Source: Desmospora activa DSM 45169
GTDB lineage: Bacteria; Bacillota; Bacilli; Thermoactinomycetales; DSM-45169
Assembly: GCF_003046315.1 (NCBI RefSeq)
Contig: NZ_PZZP01000001.1
Location: 1,488,001-1,552,000 of the forward strand
Direction: 5' to 3'
DNA: 64,000 nucleotides
Shown: one piece after another, positions 35,218 through 44,430 of the stretch
How the letters are laid out: each line of letters starts with the position of its first letter
Position numbering within the stretch: the first letter of the stretch is position 1
Position numbers and translations under genes: made by a program
Notes under the pieces: model-generated
What the model was told of the DNA's origin: nothing
Database searches by the model: none
What the model saw: only the letters and a program-made list of their open reading frames with translations

Positions 35218-35433
35218 TCATTGTAGTGGAATCGCAATTGATTGACCCGGCTGATAGCGAGCGTCCAGATAATGGTGGGGTTCCGGGGACAGAAGACGCT
35301 GGATACGCCCTTGTCCTGGACCAATCATCTCTACTTGCATCATCACCCCATTGATACTCACTTCCCGCACATTTGAGATTTCCGTTTCATCCGTCAAAGC
35401 CGTCTCCGCCGGTATCACTGAATAATAGATCAT
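35218..35433 (-). CDS. ylzJ: YlzJ-like small protein
   Basis: A 71-residue YlzJ-like protein, beginning [10 protein letters not shown] and containing [14 protein letters not shown] near the C-terminus. The family is conserved behind tepA in Bacillales; function is unknown. Its ATG overlaps the tepA stop (ATGA), so translation is coupled. No membrane segment is seen. Confidence 0.82.
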   Translation of the reverse strand: MIYYSVIPAETALTDETEISNVREVSINGVMMQVEMIGPGQGRIQRLLSPEPHHYLDARYQPGQSIAIPLQ

Positions 35434-36161
35434 TGAACAATCCCTCCACTGCGGCTCTCTTCTATTTGCCGGTTGAGTTCTGCCAACGCTTCCCCCAATC
35501 CTCCCACACGGTCGATTAACCCGTGTTGAACGGCATCCGAGCCGATCACATTGGTTCCGATGTCTCGGGCTAACTCTCCAGTACGAAACATCAATTCCCG
35601 GAATTGTTCCTGTGAGATATTGGAATGGTTGGCCACAAATCGAATCACCCGTTCCTGCATCTTTTCCATGTATTCAAAGGTTTGCGGCACACCCACCACT
35701 AACCCCGTCAACCGAACTGGATGAATCGTCATGGTAGCCGTCTCCGCGATAAAGGAGACATTGGCGCTGACAGCGATCGGCACCCCGATGCTGTGCCCTC
35801 CCCCCAACACCAATGAAACCGTGGGTTTGCTCATAGACGCGATCATTTCAGCGATCGCCAACCCCGCTTCTACATCGCCGCCGACGGTATTCAAAATAAC
35901 GATGATGCCTTCGATGTTTTCATTTTGCTCCGCCGCTACAATCTGGGGGATTACATGCTCATACTTTGTCGTTTTGTTTTGGGCTGGCATCACCAAGTGG
36001 CCTTCCACCTGCCCAATCACCGATAAACAATAAATATTGGATTCCAATTGCGGCACATTGGCTTGCCCCAATTGCCGAATCGCGTCCATTGCGTTCTTTT
36101 TGTGTGTATCCTTATCCCGTTCCACTTCCGGTGCCGGCTGAGTGGTCGTTTCATCTGACAT
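35430..36161 (-). CDS. tepA: ClpP-like serine protease TepA
   Basis: A 243-residue ClpP-fold protease of the TepA (YmfB) type, linked in B. subtilis to secretion and to degrading spore proteins. The nucleophile motif reads [11 protein letters not shown] (about 128-138) and the histidine lies in TIHPVRLTG near 160. The N-terminal 35 residues are acidic and variable. The ATG at 36161 has GGAGGGCG upstream; the frame is open for 23 codons beyond it. In B. subtilis the gene lies next to rnjB; here a 6-kb block separates them. Confidence 0.88.
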   Translation of the reverse strand: MSDETTTQPAPEVERDKDTHKKNAMDAIRQLGQANVPQLESNIYCLSVIGQVEGHLVMPAQNKTTKYEHVIPQIVAAEQNENIEGIIVILNTVGGDVEAGLAIAEMIASMSKPTVSLVLGGGHSIGVPIAVSANVSFIAETATMTIHPVRLTGLVVGVPQTFEYMEKMQERVIRFVANHSNISQEQFRELMFRTGELARDIGTNVIGSDAVQHGLIDRVGGLGEALAELNRQIEESRSGGIVQ

Positions 36162-36219
36162 GATTCGCCCTCCTTTTCCAACCCTAGTATGCTCTGGAGA
36201 ATGGAACACATACAGAAGC

Positions 36220-36246
36220 GAAAAAAACACCCTGTTTACAGGGTGT
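36220..36246 (-). terminator. Terminator after the Pmp3-like gene
   Basis: ACACCCTG, TAAA loop, CAGGGTGT, then TTTTTTC on the minus strand, about 115 nt past the stop. Confidence 0.85.
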
Positions 36247-36359
36247 AAAGGTGAAAAATTTGAGAACAGAGGGCAGCAGGTGCACCGAATATCCTTTATC
36301 GGGCACTTCGCGGAAATCAGCCTCCCGGTTTTACCAACTCAATCTTTGGGTCTTGGCGC

Positions 36360-36566
36360 CTATGCTCGCTTTCTTACGGCAGCCAGATACTCCGCCTGCC
36401 GTTTTGCTCGTTTATCCGCTTTGTATTCGTTCACCACTAGAATGGCATGAATCATACCGGGAAGCCATCCAATTAAAGTGAGGATCAGGTTGAGCAAGGC
36501 TTGGAATGGCTTTCCTACAAACAAAACCGCAACCGGTGGAAGAATGACCGCGAGTAAATATAGCAT
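36360..36566 (-). CDS. Pmp3/YqaE-family membrane peptide
   Basis: A 68-residue membrane peptide of the Pmp3/UPF0057 family: two hydrophobic helices (about 2-20 and 25-45, with LLNLILTLIGWLPGMIHAIL) and a basic tail. Related proteins affect membrane potential and salt tolerance in yeast and plants; in bacteria the role is unclear. The ATG at 36566 has AAAGGAGCC upstream. It is a stand-alone gene at the left end of the accessory block. Confidence 0.88.
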   Translation of the reverse strand: MLYLLAVILPPVAVLFVGKPFQALLNLILTLIGWLPGMIHAILVVNEYKADKRAKRQAEYLAAVRKRA

Positions 36567-36631
36567 GATGACGGCTCCTTTCAATACGGATTCCTTTTTA
36601 TCTTATACAGAATTCCATTTTTGTTCCACGG

Positions 36632-36668
36632 CGAAAAAAAACCGCCCAACAACAAGTAGCGGCGGGAA
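36632..36668 (-). terminator. Terminator after the unknown 142-residue protein
   Basis: CCGCC/GGCGG arms with a 14-nt loop and a T8 tail on the minus strand. Confidence 0.7.
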
Positions 36669-36697
36669 AATTTTTTTGATGACTAAAATTTCTCTTC

Positions 36698-37126
36698 CTA
36701 TCGTGTTCCCGTCATTTGGCTCGTCAGTTGCTTTGCATTTCGCAAATGGAGTTCCGTATAATCCTGCCAACGGATTATCGTTTCTACAAACGTTTTGTAC
36801 GCAGCGGGAGCCGCATTTCTCATCACTTGTAAACCAGCACGTACATCACGGTCTTGCCGTTCTGCGTTTTGAATGCAAGCGGTTAGTGTCTTCATCAGCG
36901 AGCGGGCACTCTCTCCGCTCTGCAATCGTCGCGCTGATCCTAGTGCCGTCACCCGATGATACGATGCCGGAACCAGATGACTGTGCATTTCCGCATTCCC
37001 TTGTAAATTTTCCGTTTCCGGAATGTGAAACAACTGCGAACTCATGGAGCAAACCATTTCTTCCCCGTACATACTGCGGTTAAGTTCCGCCACGACAGAC
37101 TGCCATGATTGATGGATCCCAAACAC
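36698..37126 (-). CDS. Unknown helical protein, 142 residues
   Basis: A 142-residue protein I do not recognise. It starts at a GTG (37126) with AAGGTG 9-14 nt upstream and begins MFGIHQSWQSVVAELN. It is predicted mostly helical, with several His and Gln residues and two Cys, no signal peptide and no membrane segment. A terminator follows. It lies alone between the Pmp3-like gene and the ACC deaminase. A helical-bundle protein associated with spores or stress is a guess without support. Confidence 0.6.
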   Translation of the reverse strand: MFGIHQSWQSVVAELNRSMYGEEMVCSMSSQLFHIPETENLQGNAEMHSHLVPASYHRVTALGSARRLQSGESARSLMKTLTACIQNAERQDRDVRAGLQVMRNAAPAAYKTFVETIIRWQDYTELHLRNAKQLTSQMTGTR

Positions 37127-37239
37127 CCTACAACACCTTCCCTGAGAATTTGGGCGAGTCGCCTGCCATATTGTATGTTGAATTTCAATTTTAGCGATTG
37201 ATCGGAAAACAAATCAGTTTAGAATTTGGTCCCAAACGA

Positions 37240-38280
37240 TTAGCCGAACAGGGCACTGTAGCCGTTGAGGGCGGGTTGGCCTCCCAAGTGAACATAAAGG
37301 ACTTTAGCGTCTTTGTCGATGTCGCCACTTGTCACGAGATCGATCAACCCTGCCATCGATTTCCCCTCATATACCGGATCAGTAATCAATCCCTCCGTAC
37401 GAGCAGCCAGCCGCATGGCATTTAGAGTAGACTCATCCGGAATACCGTATGTACCCGCATGGTAATCTTCGTTGAGAATGATTTCCTCATCAGTAAGATC
37501 GCGATCGACACCGATAAGTTCAGCAGTGTTGCGAGCAATCCGTGCTACCTGTCCCCATGTTTCCTCGGGCTTGGCGGAACCGTCAATGCCGATGATTCGT
37601 CGTGGTTTCCCTCCCAGTGCGGCAAATCCGGCAATCATACCTGCTTGCGTACTGCCCGTGACTGAACAGACTACAATGGTGTCAAAGAACATACCAAGTT
37701 CACGTTCCTGCTCAGCAAGCTCGAAAGCCCAGTTTGCAAAACCGAGTCCACCCAGTCGGTGGTCCGATGCCCCCGCGGGGATGGCGTAAGGTTTTCCCCC
37801 GGAAGCTTCGATCTCAGCGAGCGCCTGCTGCCAGCTTTCTTTAAAGCCGATACCGAAGCCTGATTGCACCAAACGCACATCCGCACCCATCAACCGGGAC
37901 AACAAAATATTTCCAACCTTATCGTACACCGCATCTGGCCAATCAACCCAGCTCTCCTGGACAAGCACACACTTGAGCCCGGCACGAGCCGCAGCTGCCG
38001 CCACCTGGCGGGTATGGTTGGACTGTACACCACCGATCGATACCAACGTATCACAACCCTGGGCCAATGCGTCGGCGACCAGATACTCAAGCTTGCGCGT
38101 TTTGTTGCCGCCATAGGCAATCCCAGAATTACAATCCTCCCGTTTCGCCCATACCTCCGCACCGCCCAAGTGAGCCGTCAACCGGTCCAACCGATGGACA
38201 GGGGATGGACCAAACAACAGCGGGTAGCGGTTAAACACGTTGAGAGACAAAGAATCTACCTGTTCGCTTTTCTTTTCCAT
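37240..38280 (-). CDS. acdS: 1-Aminocyclopropane-1-carboxylate deaminase
   Basis: A 346-residue PLP enzyme of the ACC deaminase/D-cysteine desulfhydrase family. It matches the deaminase type in [20 protein letters not shown] (46-65, PLP lysine K60) and in [14 protein letters not shown]. The two residues used to tell ACC deaminase from desulfhydrase are as in bona fide enzymes: Glu in GIPDESTL and Leu in [10 protein letters not shown]. The reaction gives 2-oxobutanoate and ammonia. The second ATG (38280) is used because GGAGG lies 6 nt upstream of it. Some members also act on D-cysteine, so the physiological role is open. Confidence 0.85.
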   Translation of the reverse strand: MEKKSEQVDSLSLNVFNRYPLLFGPSPVHRLDRLTAHLGGAEVWAKREDCNSGIAYGGNKTRKLEYLVADALAQGCDTLVSIGGVQSNHTRQVAAAAARAGLKCVLVQESWVDWPDAVYDKVGNILLSRLMGADVRLVQSGFGIGFKESWQQALAEIEASGGKPYAIPAGASDHRLGGLGFANWAFELAEQERELGMFFDTIVVCSVTGSTQAGMIAGFAALGGKPRRIIGIDGSAKPEETWGQVARIARNTAELIGVDRDLTDEEIILNEDYHAGTYGIPDESTLNAMRLAARTEGLITDPVYEGKSMAGLIDLVTSGDIDKDAKVLYVHLGGQPALNGYSALFG

Positions 38281-38305
38281 ATCCATCCTCCAGAAAAAAC
38301 AATGT

Positions 38306-38375
38306 TGATGAGGGGTTGTCTATATAAGTATAAGATACAGGCAGATTTATTTCAGTAATCGAATGCCCCTCATCA
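38306..38375. promoter_or_regulatory. acdS promoter between inverted repeat arms
   Basis: TGATGAGGGG (38306-38315) and its exact complement CCCCTCATCA (38366-38375) flank a minus-strand promoter candidate, CTGAAA-N17-TATACT (-10 at 38327-38332). The arms are too far apart for a terminator and may mark regulator sites. Confidence 0.4.
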
Positions 38376-38403
38376 TAGCAATAAACGATCTTATAAAGAA
38401 GCG

Positions 38404-39147
38404 TTACCCTTGTTTGTATGCCTTAATTCGACGATACATCGATTTGTCTTCCATTTTGCGAAAGTGGGACATCATGGGGGATGTGTTGGCTTCAATCACC
38501 CAAATATGACCTTTCTGATCCAAACCCATGTCCAATCCATAGATACGATGGTGAGGAAATAACTTGGTCAATCTTCGAGCTGACAATAAAGCAACTTGAT
38601 CGATCTTTGCAGTCAGTTCGCTTACAGAAATGTGCTCTAAGCTCGATCGTTCAATTGCAGTCTCCACCGTGAGCAGTGTTCCTTTACTTCTTGTAATGTT
38701 CGTGACGATATACCCTTTTCCGGCCACTTTGGCCACTTTCCCTGTTACTTTCCATGAGCGGGAATTTTTTTTTCGTTGAACGATTATTCGTATATCAAAT
38801 GGACGGTTGTCGATTTCGGACAGTCTGACTCGCCGCTGAATCAGATATCTTCGGGATCCAATCTTTTTTTTGATATGGTTGACCACATTTTCAAATTCTG
38901 TGATTTCCTTTTTTTTGTTTTCCGTGTGGATTTCATAACCGTTTTCTTTTAAAAACGACACCTTGATCACACCCGATCCACGACTTCCTATCACTGGTTT
39001 CAAAATTACCTCTCCATAACGGGTAATCATCTTCTGCAACGATTCAGCGGTAAAAAAACAGGTCTTCGGCATATGGGGAGCCAAATGGGTACTCTTCACC
39101 ATATATGAATATTTAAACCATTTATCGCCTCTTCGAATTTTTTTCAT
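38404..39147 (-). CDS. Short YheC/YheD-type ATP-grasp protein
   Basis: A 247-residue ATP-grasp enzyme of the YheC/YheD (endospore coat-associated) family, about the length of the catalytic part alone. It shows KWFKYSYMVKSTHLAPHMP (about 9-27), ILKPVIGSRGSGVIKV (about 48-63), the Arg/Asp region NRPFDIRIIVQRK near 112-124 and the metal motif WVIEANTSPMMS (about 218-229). ATP-grasp enzymes join a carboxylate to an amine via an acyl phosphate. It starts 2 nt after the phnW stop and so is coupled to phosphonate synthesis. A role in acylating 2-aminoethylphosphonate is inference. Confidence 0.8.
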   Translation of the reverse strand: MKKIRRGDKWFKYSYMVKSTHLAPHMPKTCFFTAESLQKMITRYGEVILKPVIGSRGSGVIKVSFLKENGYEIHTENKKKEITEFENVVNHIKKKIGSRRYLIQRRVRLSEIDNRPFDIRIIVQRKKNSRSWKVTGKVAKVAGKGYIVTNITRSKGTLLTVETAIERSSLEHISVSELTAKIDQVALLSARRLTKLFPHHRIYGLDMGLDQKGHIWVIEANTSPMMSHFRKMEDKSMYRRIKAYKQG

Positions 39148-39149
39148 GG

Positions 39150-40265
39150 TTATTCCCCTTTCGAAACATAACCGATCGAATGTAGGTAACGTTCAAACAA
39201 ACTTAAAAACGCTTCAATATCTTTGTGATCAATCTCACCGATGTTGGCGATTCTAAAGGTTTTTAGCTGTTCCAGTTTGCCCGGATATACGGTATAACCC
39301 CGACTGTAAAAGTAGTCGTGCATGCGATTGAAATCATACCTGGAGCAATCCGGTTCACGGATGGCCGTAATCAATTTGGAGTGATGTTTCTCTGGGACGA
39401 TATGATTGAATCCAAGCCGTGCAATTCCCTTCGTCAACGTTTCCCACGATTTGACGTATCGTCTGTATCGGCTCACGACTCCTTCTTGTTTCAACTCCAT
39501 AATCGCCTGTTTAAGGGCATATAAGGTTTGTACAGGAGGTGTAAAACGCATCTGGGAAGTTTGGGAAAAAAACTGATATTGCTTATACAGATTTAAATAA
39601 TAATTTCGCGGATGATGATGCCGAATGCGTTCCAACTTGCTGCGATCTGCGATTACAAAAGCCAACCCTGCCATTCCCTGCAAGTTTTTATTGGAACTGG
39701 CGGCCAGGAAACTAATATTCATGCTTCTCATCTGGATGGGGATCGCTGCAAAGGAACTTATTGCATCCACGATCAACTCGATTTGGTGTTTTCGGCAAAT
39801 TTGACCGATCGACTCTATATCATTTAAGAGACCGGTAGTCGTTTCATGGTGAACAACGGCAAGATGTGTAATCGTTCGGGAAGAGTGGTTAATCCGCTTT
39901 TCTAAGGCGTTTAAGTCGATTCCCTTCTCAGGAGAACTATTAAATATTTGAAAATCGAGTCCGTAGGCGTCCGCAATCTCACACATCCGTTTACCGTAGG
40001 CACCATTGTTGACAATGAGCAATGTACCCTCATCCACAACCGAACTTAAAATGGATTCCACCGCCGCCGTTCCTGAACCGCCAAACAATATCGTCGCAAT
40101 CGGTTTTGGATCACCCACCAATCGGGTTAATTCAATACAGATCCATGCCATCAATTGGCCAAATTCCGCTTCACGGGGGCATATATCGGGAACGACTTGA
40201 GCGTATTTGACACGATCCGATGTAGTAGCGGGTCCAGGCGTCAACAGAATATTTCTTTTAACCAT
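39150..40265 (-). CDS. phnW: 2-Aminoethylphosphonate aminotransferase-like (PhnW type)
   Basis: A 371-residue class V PLP aminotransferase of the PhnW type. LLTPGPATTSDRVKYAQ (about 7-23), DICPREAEF (about 27-35) and the PLP lysine in SSNKNLQGMAG (K193) are as in 2-aminoethylphosphonate:pyruvate aminotransferases. In a pathway with PepM and Ppd it works in the direction phosphonoacetaldehyde to 2-aminoethylphosphonate. The ATG at 40265 has GAAGGTGAG upstream. A strong hairpin separates it from ppd. It is coupled to the ATP-grasp gene. Another amine product cannot be ruled out. Confidence 0.85.
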   Translation of the reverse strand: MVKRNILLTPGPATTSDRVKYAQVVPDICPREAEFGQLMAWICIELTRLVGDPKPIATILFGGSGTAAVESILSSVVDEGTLLIVNNGAYGKRMCEIADAYGLDFQIFNSSPEKGIDLNALEKRINHSSRTITHLAVVHHETTTGLLNDIESIGQICRKHQIELIVDAISSFAAIPIQMRSMNISFLAASSNKNLQGMAGLAFVIADRSKLERIRHHHPRNYYLNLYKQYQFFSQTSQMRFTPPVQTLYALKQAIMELKQEGVVSRYRRYVKSWETLTKGIARLGFNHIVPEKHHSKLITAIREPDCSRYDFNRMHDYFYSRGYTVYPGKLEQLKTFRIANIGEIDHKDIEAFLSLFERYLHSIGYVSKGE

Positions 40266-40298
40266 CTTCTCACCTTCGTTTATTCAGAGAGTAAATAA

Positions 40299-40327
40299 CC
40301 CCCTACTTATGTACTTGAAGTAGGGGG
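40299..40327 (-). terminator. Hairpin between ppd and phnW
   Basis: A perfect 10-bp stem CCCCCTACTT/AAGTAGGGGG, 9-nt loop, followed by TTATTTAC on the minus strand. The tail is poor in T, so it may be a partial terminator or an mRNA-stability element. Confidence 0.65.
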
Positions 40328-40328
40328 C

Positions 40329-41471
40329 TTATTGCTTAATAAAAGATTGTAACCGTTCTTTTACTTCATACGGTTTCATTTTGGGACGACCCAGTCGGCT
40401 TTTTGATCCGTTAGCAATTCTCATATGGAGAAAAGTTAGTCCACCGCTCTGTTTCCACTCGCTGAGGGCAGATTTCAATTCTTTTCGATTGTGAACGTAG
40501 ATGGAGTTGGTATATCCGCTGGCAGCGGCAATCTCCACAAAATCAGTATTAACGGAGACCGTACTCTGCCCCCCTGTCGAATCATAGGTATGATTATCAA
40601 GCAGGATATGAAGCAAATTGCCCGGATTGTAATAGCCATTGGTAGCTAAACTCCCCATACGCATGAGCAACGCTCCGTCGCCATCGATAACCGTAACATC
40701 CAGATCGCGACAAGCCAGCGCCAATCCCAGTCCAAGCGAAGCGGCACACCCCATTGATCCGACCATATAGAAGTGATTCGGGGCATCTTCGATTTCATAC
40801 AATTCCCGGCCTGTTTTTCCCGTGGTGGCGATCACGGCGGTTTGATTATCCTTCCAGCCGTTAATGATGTGAAGTGCTTCGTATCGGAGCGGCATCTCTT
40901 CCTTTATCGTTGGATTTTTTATCCTCTTGATGCGGTTGGTACATGAGGAAACCATCTCTTTCTGCAAGAATTCATCAGTAAATGTCCCTTTTCTAACAAC
41001 GAAAAAGAAAGGTTGATTATTGGTGATACACTTATTCGCCTGCCACAATTGGCCTTTCGCTGTTTCTAAATCCGTTGCAAGAAATTGCCATTCCACTTGC
41101 ATCAAATCCAGCATTTCGGTCGTAATTTTTCCCATCAGCTCATGTTGCGGTTCATCAGAGGTCCCCGGTTCCCCGCGCAAGCTGACAAATCCCAAGATCG
41201 GAATCTGAAACGGATAGTTAAGAGAGGCCAATGGGGAAACTGCATTCGTCAGCCCTGAATTTTGCATGAGAACCACGGCTTTTTTTCCTGCCAGCACCGC
41301 TCCGGAAGAAATGGCCACCGCTTCTCCCTCGTTCGCCGCCGCAATATATTCGCATTCATTCATCGCGTAATTGATGAAGCTTTTCAAAAAAGAACATGGA
41401 ACACCACTATAAAAAGAAAAACCCATCTTTTGCAGTTCGTCCCCAAACCCTTTTGTATTTAACATCGGCAT
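40329..41471 (-). CDS. ppd: Phosphonopyruvate decarboxylase
   Basis: A 380-residue TPP enzyme that converts 3-phosphonopyruvate to phosphonoacetaldehyde, the step that pulls phosphonate synthesis forward. The N-terminal domain shows FYSGVPCSFLKSFI (about 20-33) and ANEGEAVA (about 46-53, catalytic Glu). The TPP motif GDGALLMRMGSLATNGYY lies about 260-290, with SVNTDFVEIAAASGY after it. The start overlaps the pepM stop (TAATG); a second ATG two codons on, with AAGG eight nt upstream, is equally possible. Confidence 0.92.
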   Translation of the reverse strand: MPMLNTKGFGDELQKMGFSFYSGVPCSFLKSFINYAMNECEYIAAANEGEAVAISSGAVLAGKKAVVLMQNSGLTNAVSPLASLNYPFQIPILGFVSLRGEPGTSDEPQHELMGKITTEMLDLMQVEWQFLATDLETAKGQLWQANKCITNNQPFFFVVRKGTFTDEFLQKEMVSSCTNRIKRIKNPTIKEEMPLRYEALHIINGWKDNQTAVIATTGKTGRELYEIEDAPNHFYMVGSMGCAASLGLGLALACRDLDVTVIDGDGALLMRMGSLATNGYYNPGNLLHILLDNHTYDSTGGQSTVSVNTDFVEIAAASGYTNSIYVHNRKELKSALSEWKQSGGLTFLHMRIANGSKSRLGRPKMKPYEVKERLQSFIKQ

Positions 41472-42358
41472 TACCTTACACTCTTTTTACCGGGAAGATA
41501 TTTTTTTTCCGCCATTTGCAGCTCGTCAGCTCCTTGTAATCGGAAAATTTCGTCGATCGATGCCACCTTGCCCTCCACACCGATGAGACTCTTCTGTTGG
41601 CGAATTTGCTGCGAGATAATTTTCATGGCGTCAATGGATGCCCGTAGATTATGATTGGCCCATATCACGAGGTTAACCCCTAATTCAGCGAAACGTTCCG
41701 TTGGAGTGGCATAATATTTTGTGGGGACAATGACCACGGGGTGTCTACCGCTCCATTCTTTCATAAATGCTTCAATTTCTGTCAAGTCCGATCGTTTACT
41801 GTGAATCAATACAGCATCTGCACCCGCTTGCCGGTATGCCTCCGCCCGCCGCAATACTTCCTGTAAACCCCAGCCTGCGATAAAAGCTTCCACTCTTGTA
41901 ACCACAATAAAATCCTTATCCAATTGGCTGTCTTTCATCGCTTTAATCTTGCCGCAAAATTCTTCTACATCGGCCAGTGGTTGCGCTTCTCCGTTGATAA
42001 AGGAGTTGGTTTTAGGAAACAATTTATCTTCTATACACACACCGGCTATATTGCGCTGCTCCAATTTTTTCACCAATCGCCTTGCATTATTGAAATTCCC
42101 GTATCCCGTATCCCCATCCAACAAGATTGGAATGGAGGTGGCGTCACTCATAAACTCCAACATATCCAATATCTGCGTCCAGGAAGCTTCGTTGTTGTCT
42201 CTGACACCTAAACTTGCGGAGATGGTAAGTCCGCTGGCCCATATCCCGTTAAAGCCCGCCTCTTCCACGATTTTTGCTGATAAACCGTTGTGAGCTTCCA
42301 TGATGAAATCCAGGTTATTCGTCTGAATCATCTTTCTTAATTTTGCTGTTTTTTTCAT
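41471..42358 (-). CDS. pepM: Phosphoenolpyruvate phosphomutase
   Basis: A 295-residue PEP mutase, which rearranges phosphoenolpyruvate to phosphonopyruvate and forms the C-P bond of nearly all natural phosphonates. The diagnostic [10 protein letters not shown] (110-119) and DGDTGYGN (81-88) metal site are intact, separating it from isocitrate-lyase relatives. The ATG at 42358 has AAAGGAG upstream. It is first gene of the block. The surrounding 38.4-42.4 kb appears more AT-rich than the flanking core genes by eye, which is consistent with acquisition. Confidence 0.95.
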   Translation of the reverse strand: MKKTAKLRKMIQTNNLDFIMEAHNGLSAKIVEEAGFNGIWASGLTISASLGVRDNNEASWTQILDMLEFMSDATSIPILLDGDTGYGNFNNARRLVKKLEQRNIAGVCIEDKLFPKTNSFINGEAQPLADVEEFCGKIKAMKDSQLDKDFIVVTRVEAFIAGWGLQEVLRRAEAYRQAGADAVLIHSKRSDLTEIEAFMKEWSGRHPVVIVPTKYYATPTERFAELGVNLVIWANHNLRASIDAMKIISQQIRQQKSLIGVEGKVASIDEIFRLQGADELQMAEKKYLPGKKSVR

Positions 42359-42391
42359 TTCATTCTCCTTTCGCCAAAAATGGAGCTACCC

Positions 42392-42400
42392 TAATTTATG
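42392..42400 (-). promoter_or_regulatory. Possible sporulation-type -10 upstream of pepM
   Basis: CATAAATTA on the minus strand fits the sigma-K -10 consensus CATAnnnTA, 34 nt before pepM. No convincing AC-type -35 stands at 16-17 nt, so this is weak. Confidence 0.25.
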
Positions 42401-42504
42401 AAAAAGGAATCAATCGGAATCGGCACCTATCTCGGAAATAATCAATTTTCTACAGGAAGCTGCACGCCACACACGACCATCCTTCTCCAACTGGGCAAAC
42501 ATCC

Positions 42505-42550
42505 TAAAAAACCAAGAAGCCGCAATCCCTATAGGATCACGGCTTCTTGG
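42505..42550 (-). terminator. Terminator after rnjB
   Basis: CCAAGAAGCCG and CGGCTTCTTGG arms with an inner CCTATAGG stem, tail TTTTTTAGG on the minus strand. Confidence 0.9.
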
Positions 42551-42571
42551 CTTTTGGGTGACTGCTGGATA

Positions 42572-44251
42572 TTATACTTCCATGATGATCGGCAGGATCA
42601 TCGGGCGACGGCGGGTTTGGTCGTAAAGGTACCGACCCAATGCATCGCGGATGCTGGTCTTCAGAGAAGCCCATTCGCTGACGCGTTCATTGGCGCATTT
42701 TTCCATCGTTTGGGTGACAATGCGGTTGGCTTCTTCCAACAATTTCTCGGATTCCCGTACATAGACGAACCCGCGGGAGATAATGTCCGGTCCGGACAAA
42801 ACCTTTCCGTTATTTTTGCTGAGAGTCACCACAACCACCAGAATTCCGTCTTGGGACAACAATTTTCGATCACGTAAGACGATGTTTCCGACATCGCCAA
42901 CGCCCAGACCATCGATCAAGACGTTACCTGTTGTGATTTTCGTTCCATAGCGCGCTTTTCCGCCGGAGATTTCAACCGCATCCCCATTGTCGCAGACAAA
43001 GATGTTTTCCGACGGCACACCGATACTTTCGGCAAGTTGGCCGTGAGCCCGTAACATACGGTGCTCACCATGAATCGGGATAAAAAATTGAGGTTTCATC
43101 AGGTTAAGCATCAGTTTGAGGTCTTCCTGCGATCCGTGTCCGGACACGTGGACACCTTGTTGGGTATTGTTGCTGTAAAAAACATCAGCCCCTACCCGGA
43201 ACAACTGGTTTACCGTACGAGCCACCGCTTTCTCGTTACCGGGGATCGGAGTAGCTGCCAGGATCACCGTATCTCCTGGTAAAATCTCAATCTTGCGATG
43301 AGATCCGTGTGCCATGCGGGTCAATGCTGACATCGGCTCGCCTTGACTCCCAGTCGACATCACTGTCACCTTATGAGCCGGCAGGCGGTTGATATCATCC
43401 GGGTCAATTAAGAGATCGGGCGGAACGTGTAAATAGCCCAACTCCATGCCGATATTGACCACATTTACCATGCTGCGACCGATCACCGCCAACTTACGGT
43501 TATATTTGCAAGTCGCATCCACTACTTGTTGGATACGGTGAATATTGGAGGCAAAAGTGGCAACAATCACCCGTTGTTTCGATTTCCGAAACAAGTTTTC
43601 AATCGCTTCTCCCACTTCCCGCTCTGAACCGGTAAAGCCGGGACGTTCTGCGTTGGTACTGTCGGAAAGCAGACATAAGACGCCTTTCTGCCCGATCTCG
43701 GCCATCTTGTGTATATCCGCTTCCTTTCCGTTCACCGGTGTCATATCAAACTTAAAATCACCGGTGTGTACCACGTTTCCTTCCGGCGTTTCCAGACAGA
43801 CGCCCACTGAGTCAGGGATACTGTGATTGGTTCGAAAGAACGTCGCCTTGATCGAACCCAGTTTGATTTCTGAGCGATTGTTAACCAGCACCCGTTTGGT
43901 TTGGTTTAATAAGTGGGCTTCACGCAGTTTATGTTCAACAAGACCCATGGTCAACTTCGTGCCGAAAATCGGCACATTAAGTTGTTTCAAAATGTAGGGA
44001 AGCCCGCCAATGTGATCCTCGTGTCCATGTGTCAGCAGGATTCCGCGAACCTTGTCCTGATTCTCAACCAAGTACGTAACATCGGGAATTACCACGTCAA
44101 TTCCCAACATCTCTTCTTCCGGAAACATCAAACCGGAATCAATGACAACAATATCGTCACCGTACCGTACCACGTACATGTTTTTCCCGATTTCATCCAA
44201 CCCACCGAGAGCAAAAATCGTCAATTTGCTTCGTGAGTTGTTTTTAGTCAA
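42572..44251 (-). CDS. rnjB: Ribonuclease J
   Basis: A 559-residue RNase J of the beta-CASP metallo-beta-lactamase group, a 5'-3' exo- and endoribonuclease of RNA processing. It begins with the core fold (IFALGGLDEIGKNMYVV), carries LTHGHEDHIGGLP near 73-85 and GDFKFDMTPV near 165, then the beta-CASP domain and a C-terminal dimer domain. Placement beside dapA matches rnjB rather than rnjA, an assignment by synteny. The start is a TTG at 44251 behind AGGAGG. Confidence 0.92.
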   Translation of the reverse strand: MTKNNSRSKLTIFALGGLDEIGKNMYVVRYGDDIVVIDSGLMFPEEEMLGIDVVIPDVTYLVENQDKVRGILLTHGHEDHIGGLPYILKQLNVPIFGTKLTMGLVEHKLREAHLLNQTKRVLVNNRSEIKLGSIKATFFRTNHSIPDSVGVCLETPEGNVVHTGDFKFDMTPVNGKEADIHKMAEIGQKGVLCLLSDSTNAERPGFTGSEREVGEAIENLFRKSKQRVIVATFASNIHRIQQVVDATCKYNRKLAVIGRSMVNVVNIGMELGYLHVPPDLLIDPDDINRLPAHKVTVMSTGSQGEPMSALTRMAHGSHRKIEILPGDTVILAATPIPGNEKAVARTVNQLFRVGADVFYSNNTQQGVHVSGHGSQEDLKLMLNLMKPQFFIPIHGEHRMLRAHGQLAESIGVPSENIFVCDNGDAVEISGGKARYGTKITTGNVLIDGLGVGDVGNIVLRDRKLLSQDGILVVVVTLSKNNGKVLSGPDIISRGFVYVRESEKLLEEANRIVTQTMEKCANERVSEWASLKTSIRDALGRYLYDQTRRRPMILPIIMEV

Positions 44252-44430
44252 AAAAATTCCTCCTGTACTATTCAGTTGTCAGCCACCCAAATTAACCGCA
44301 CAAGTCACTTATCGATATTATATACAATCCGACGGCCCACTTGCAAGCTGGCAACACAAAGATCTTCCATTTCCGTCAATGCCTTGACTCAGACGTAAAA
44401 CGAGGGGATATTTGGGTAATCTTTAGTAAC

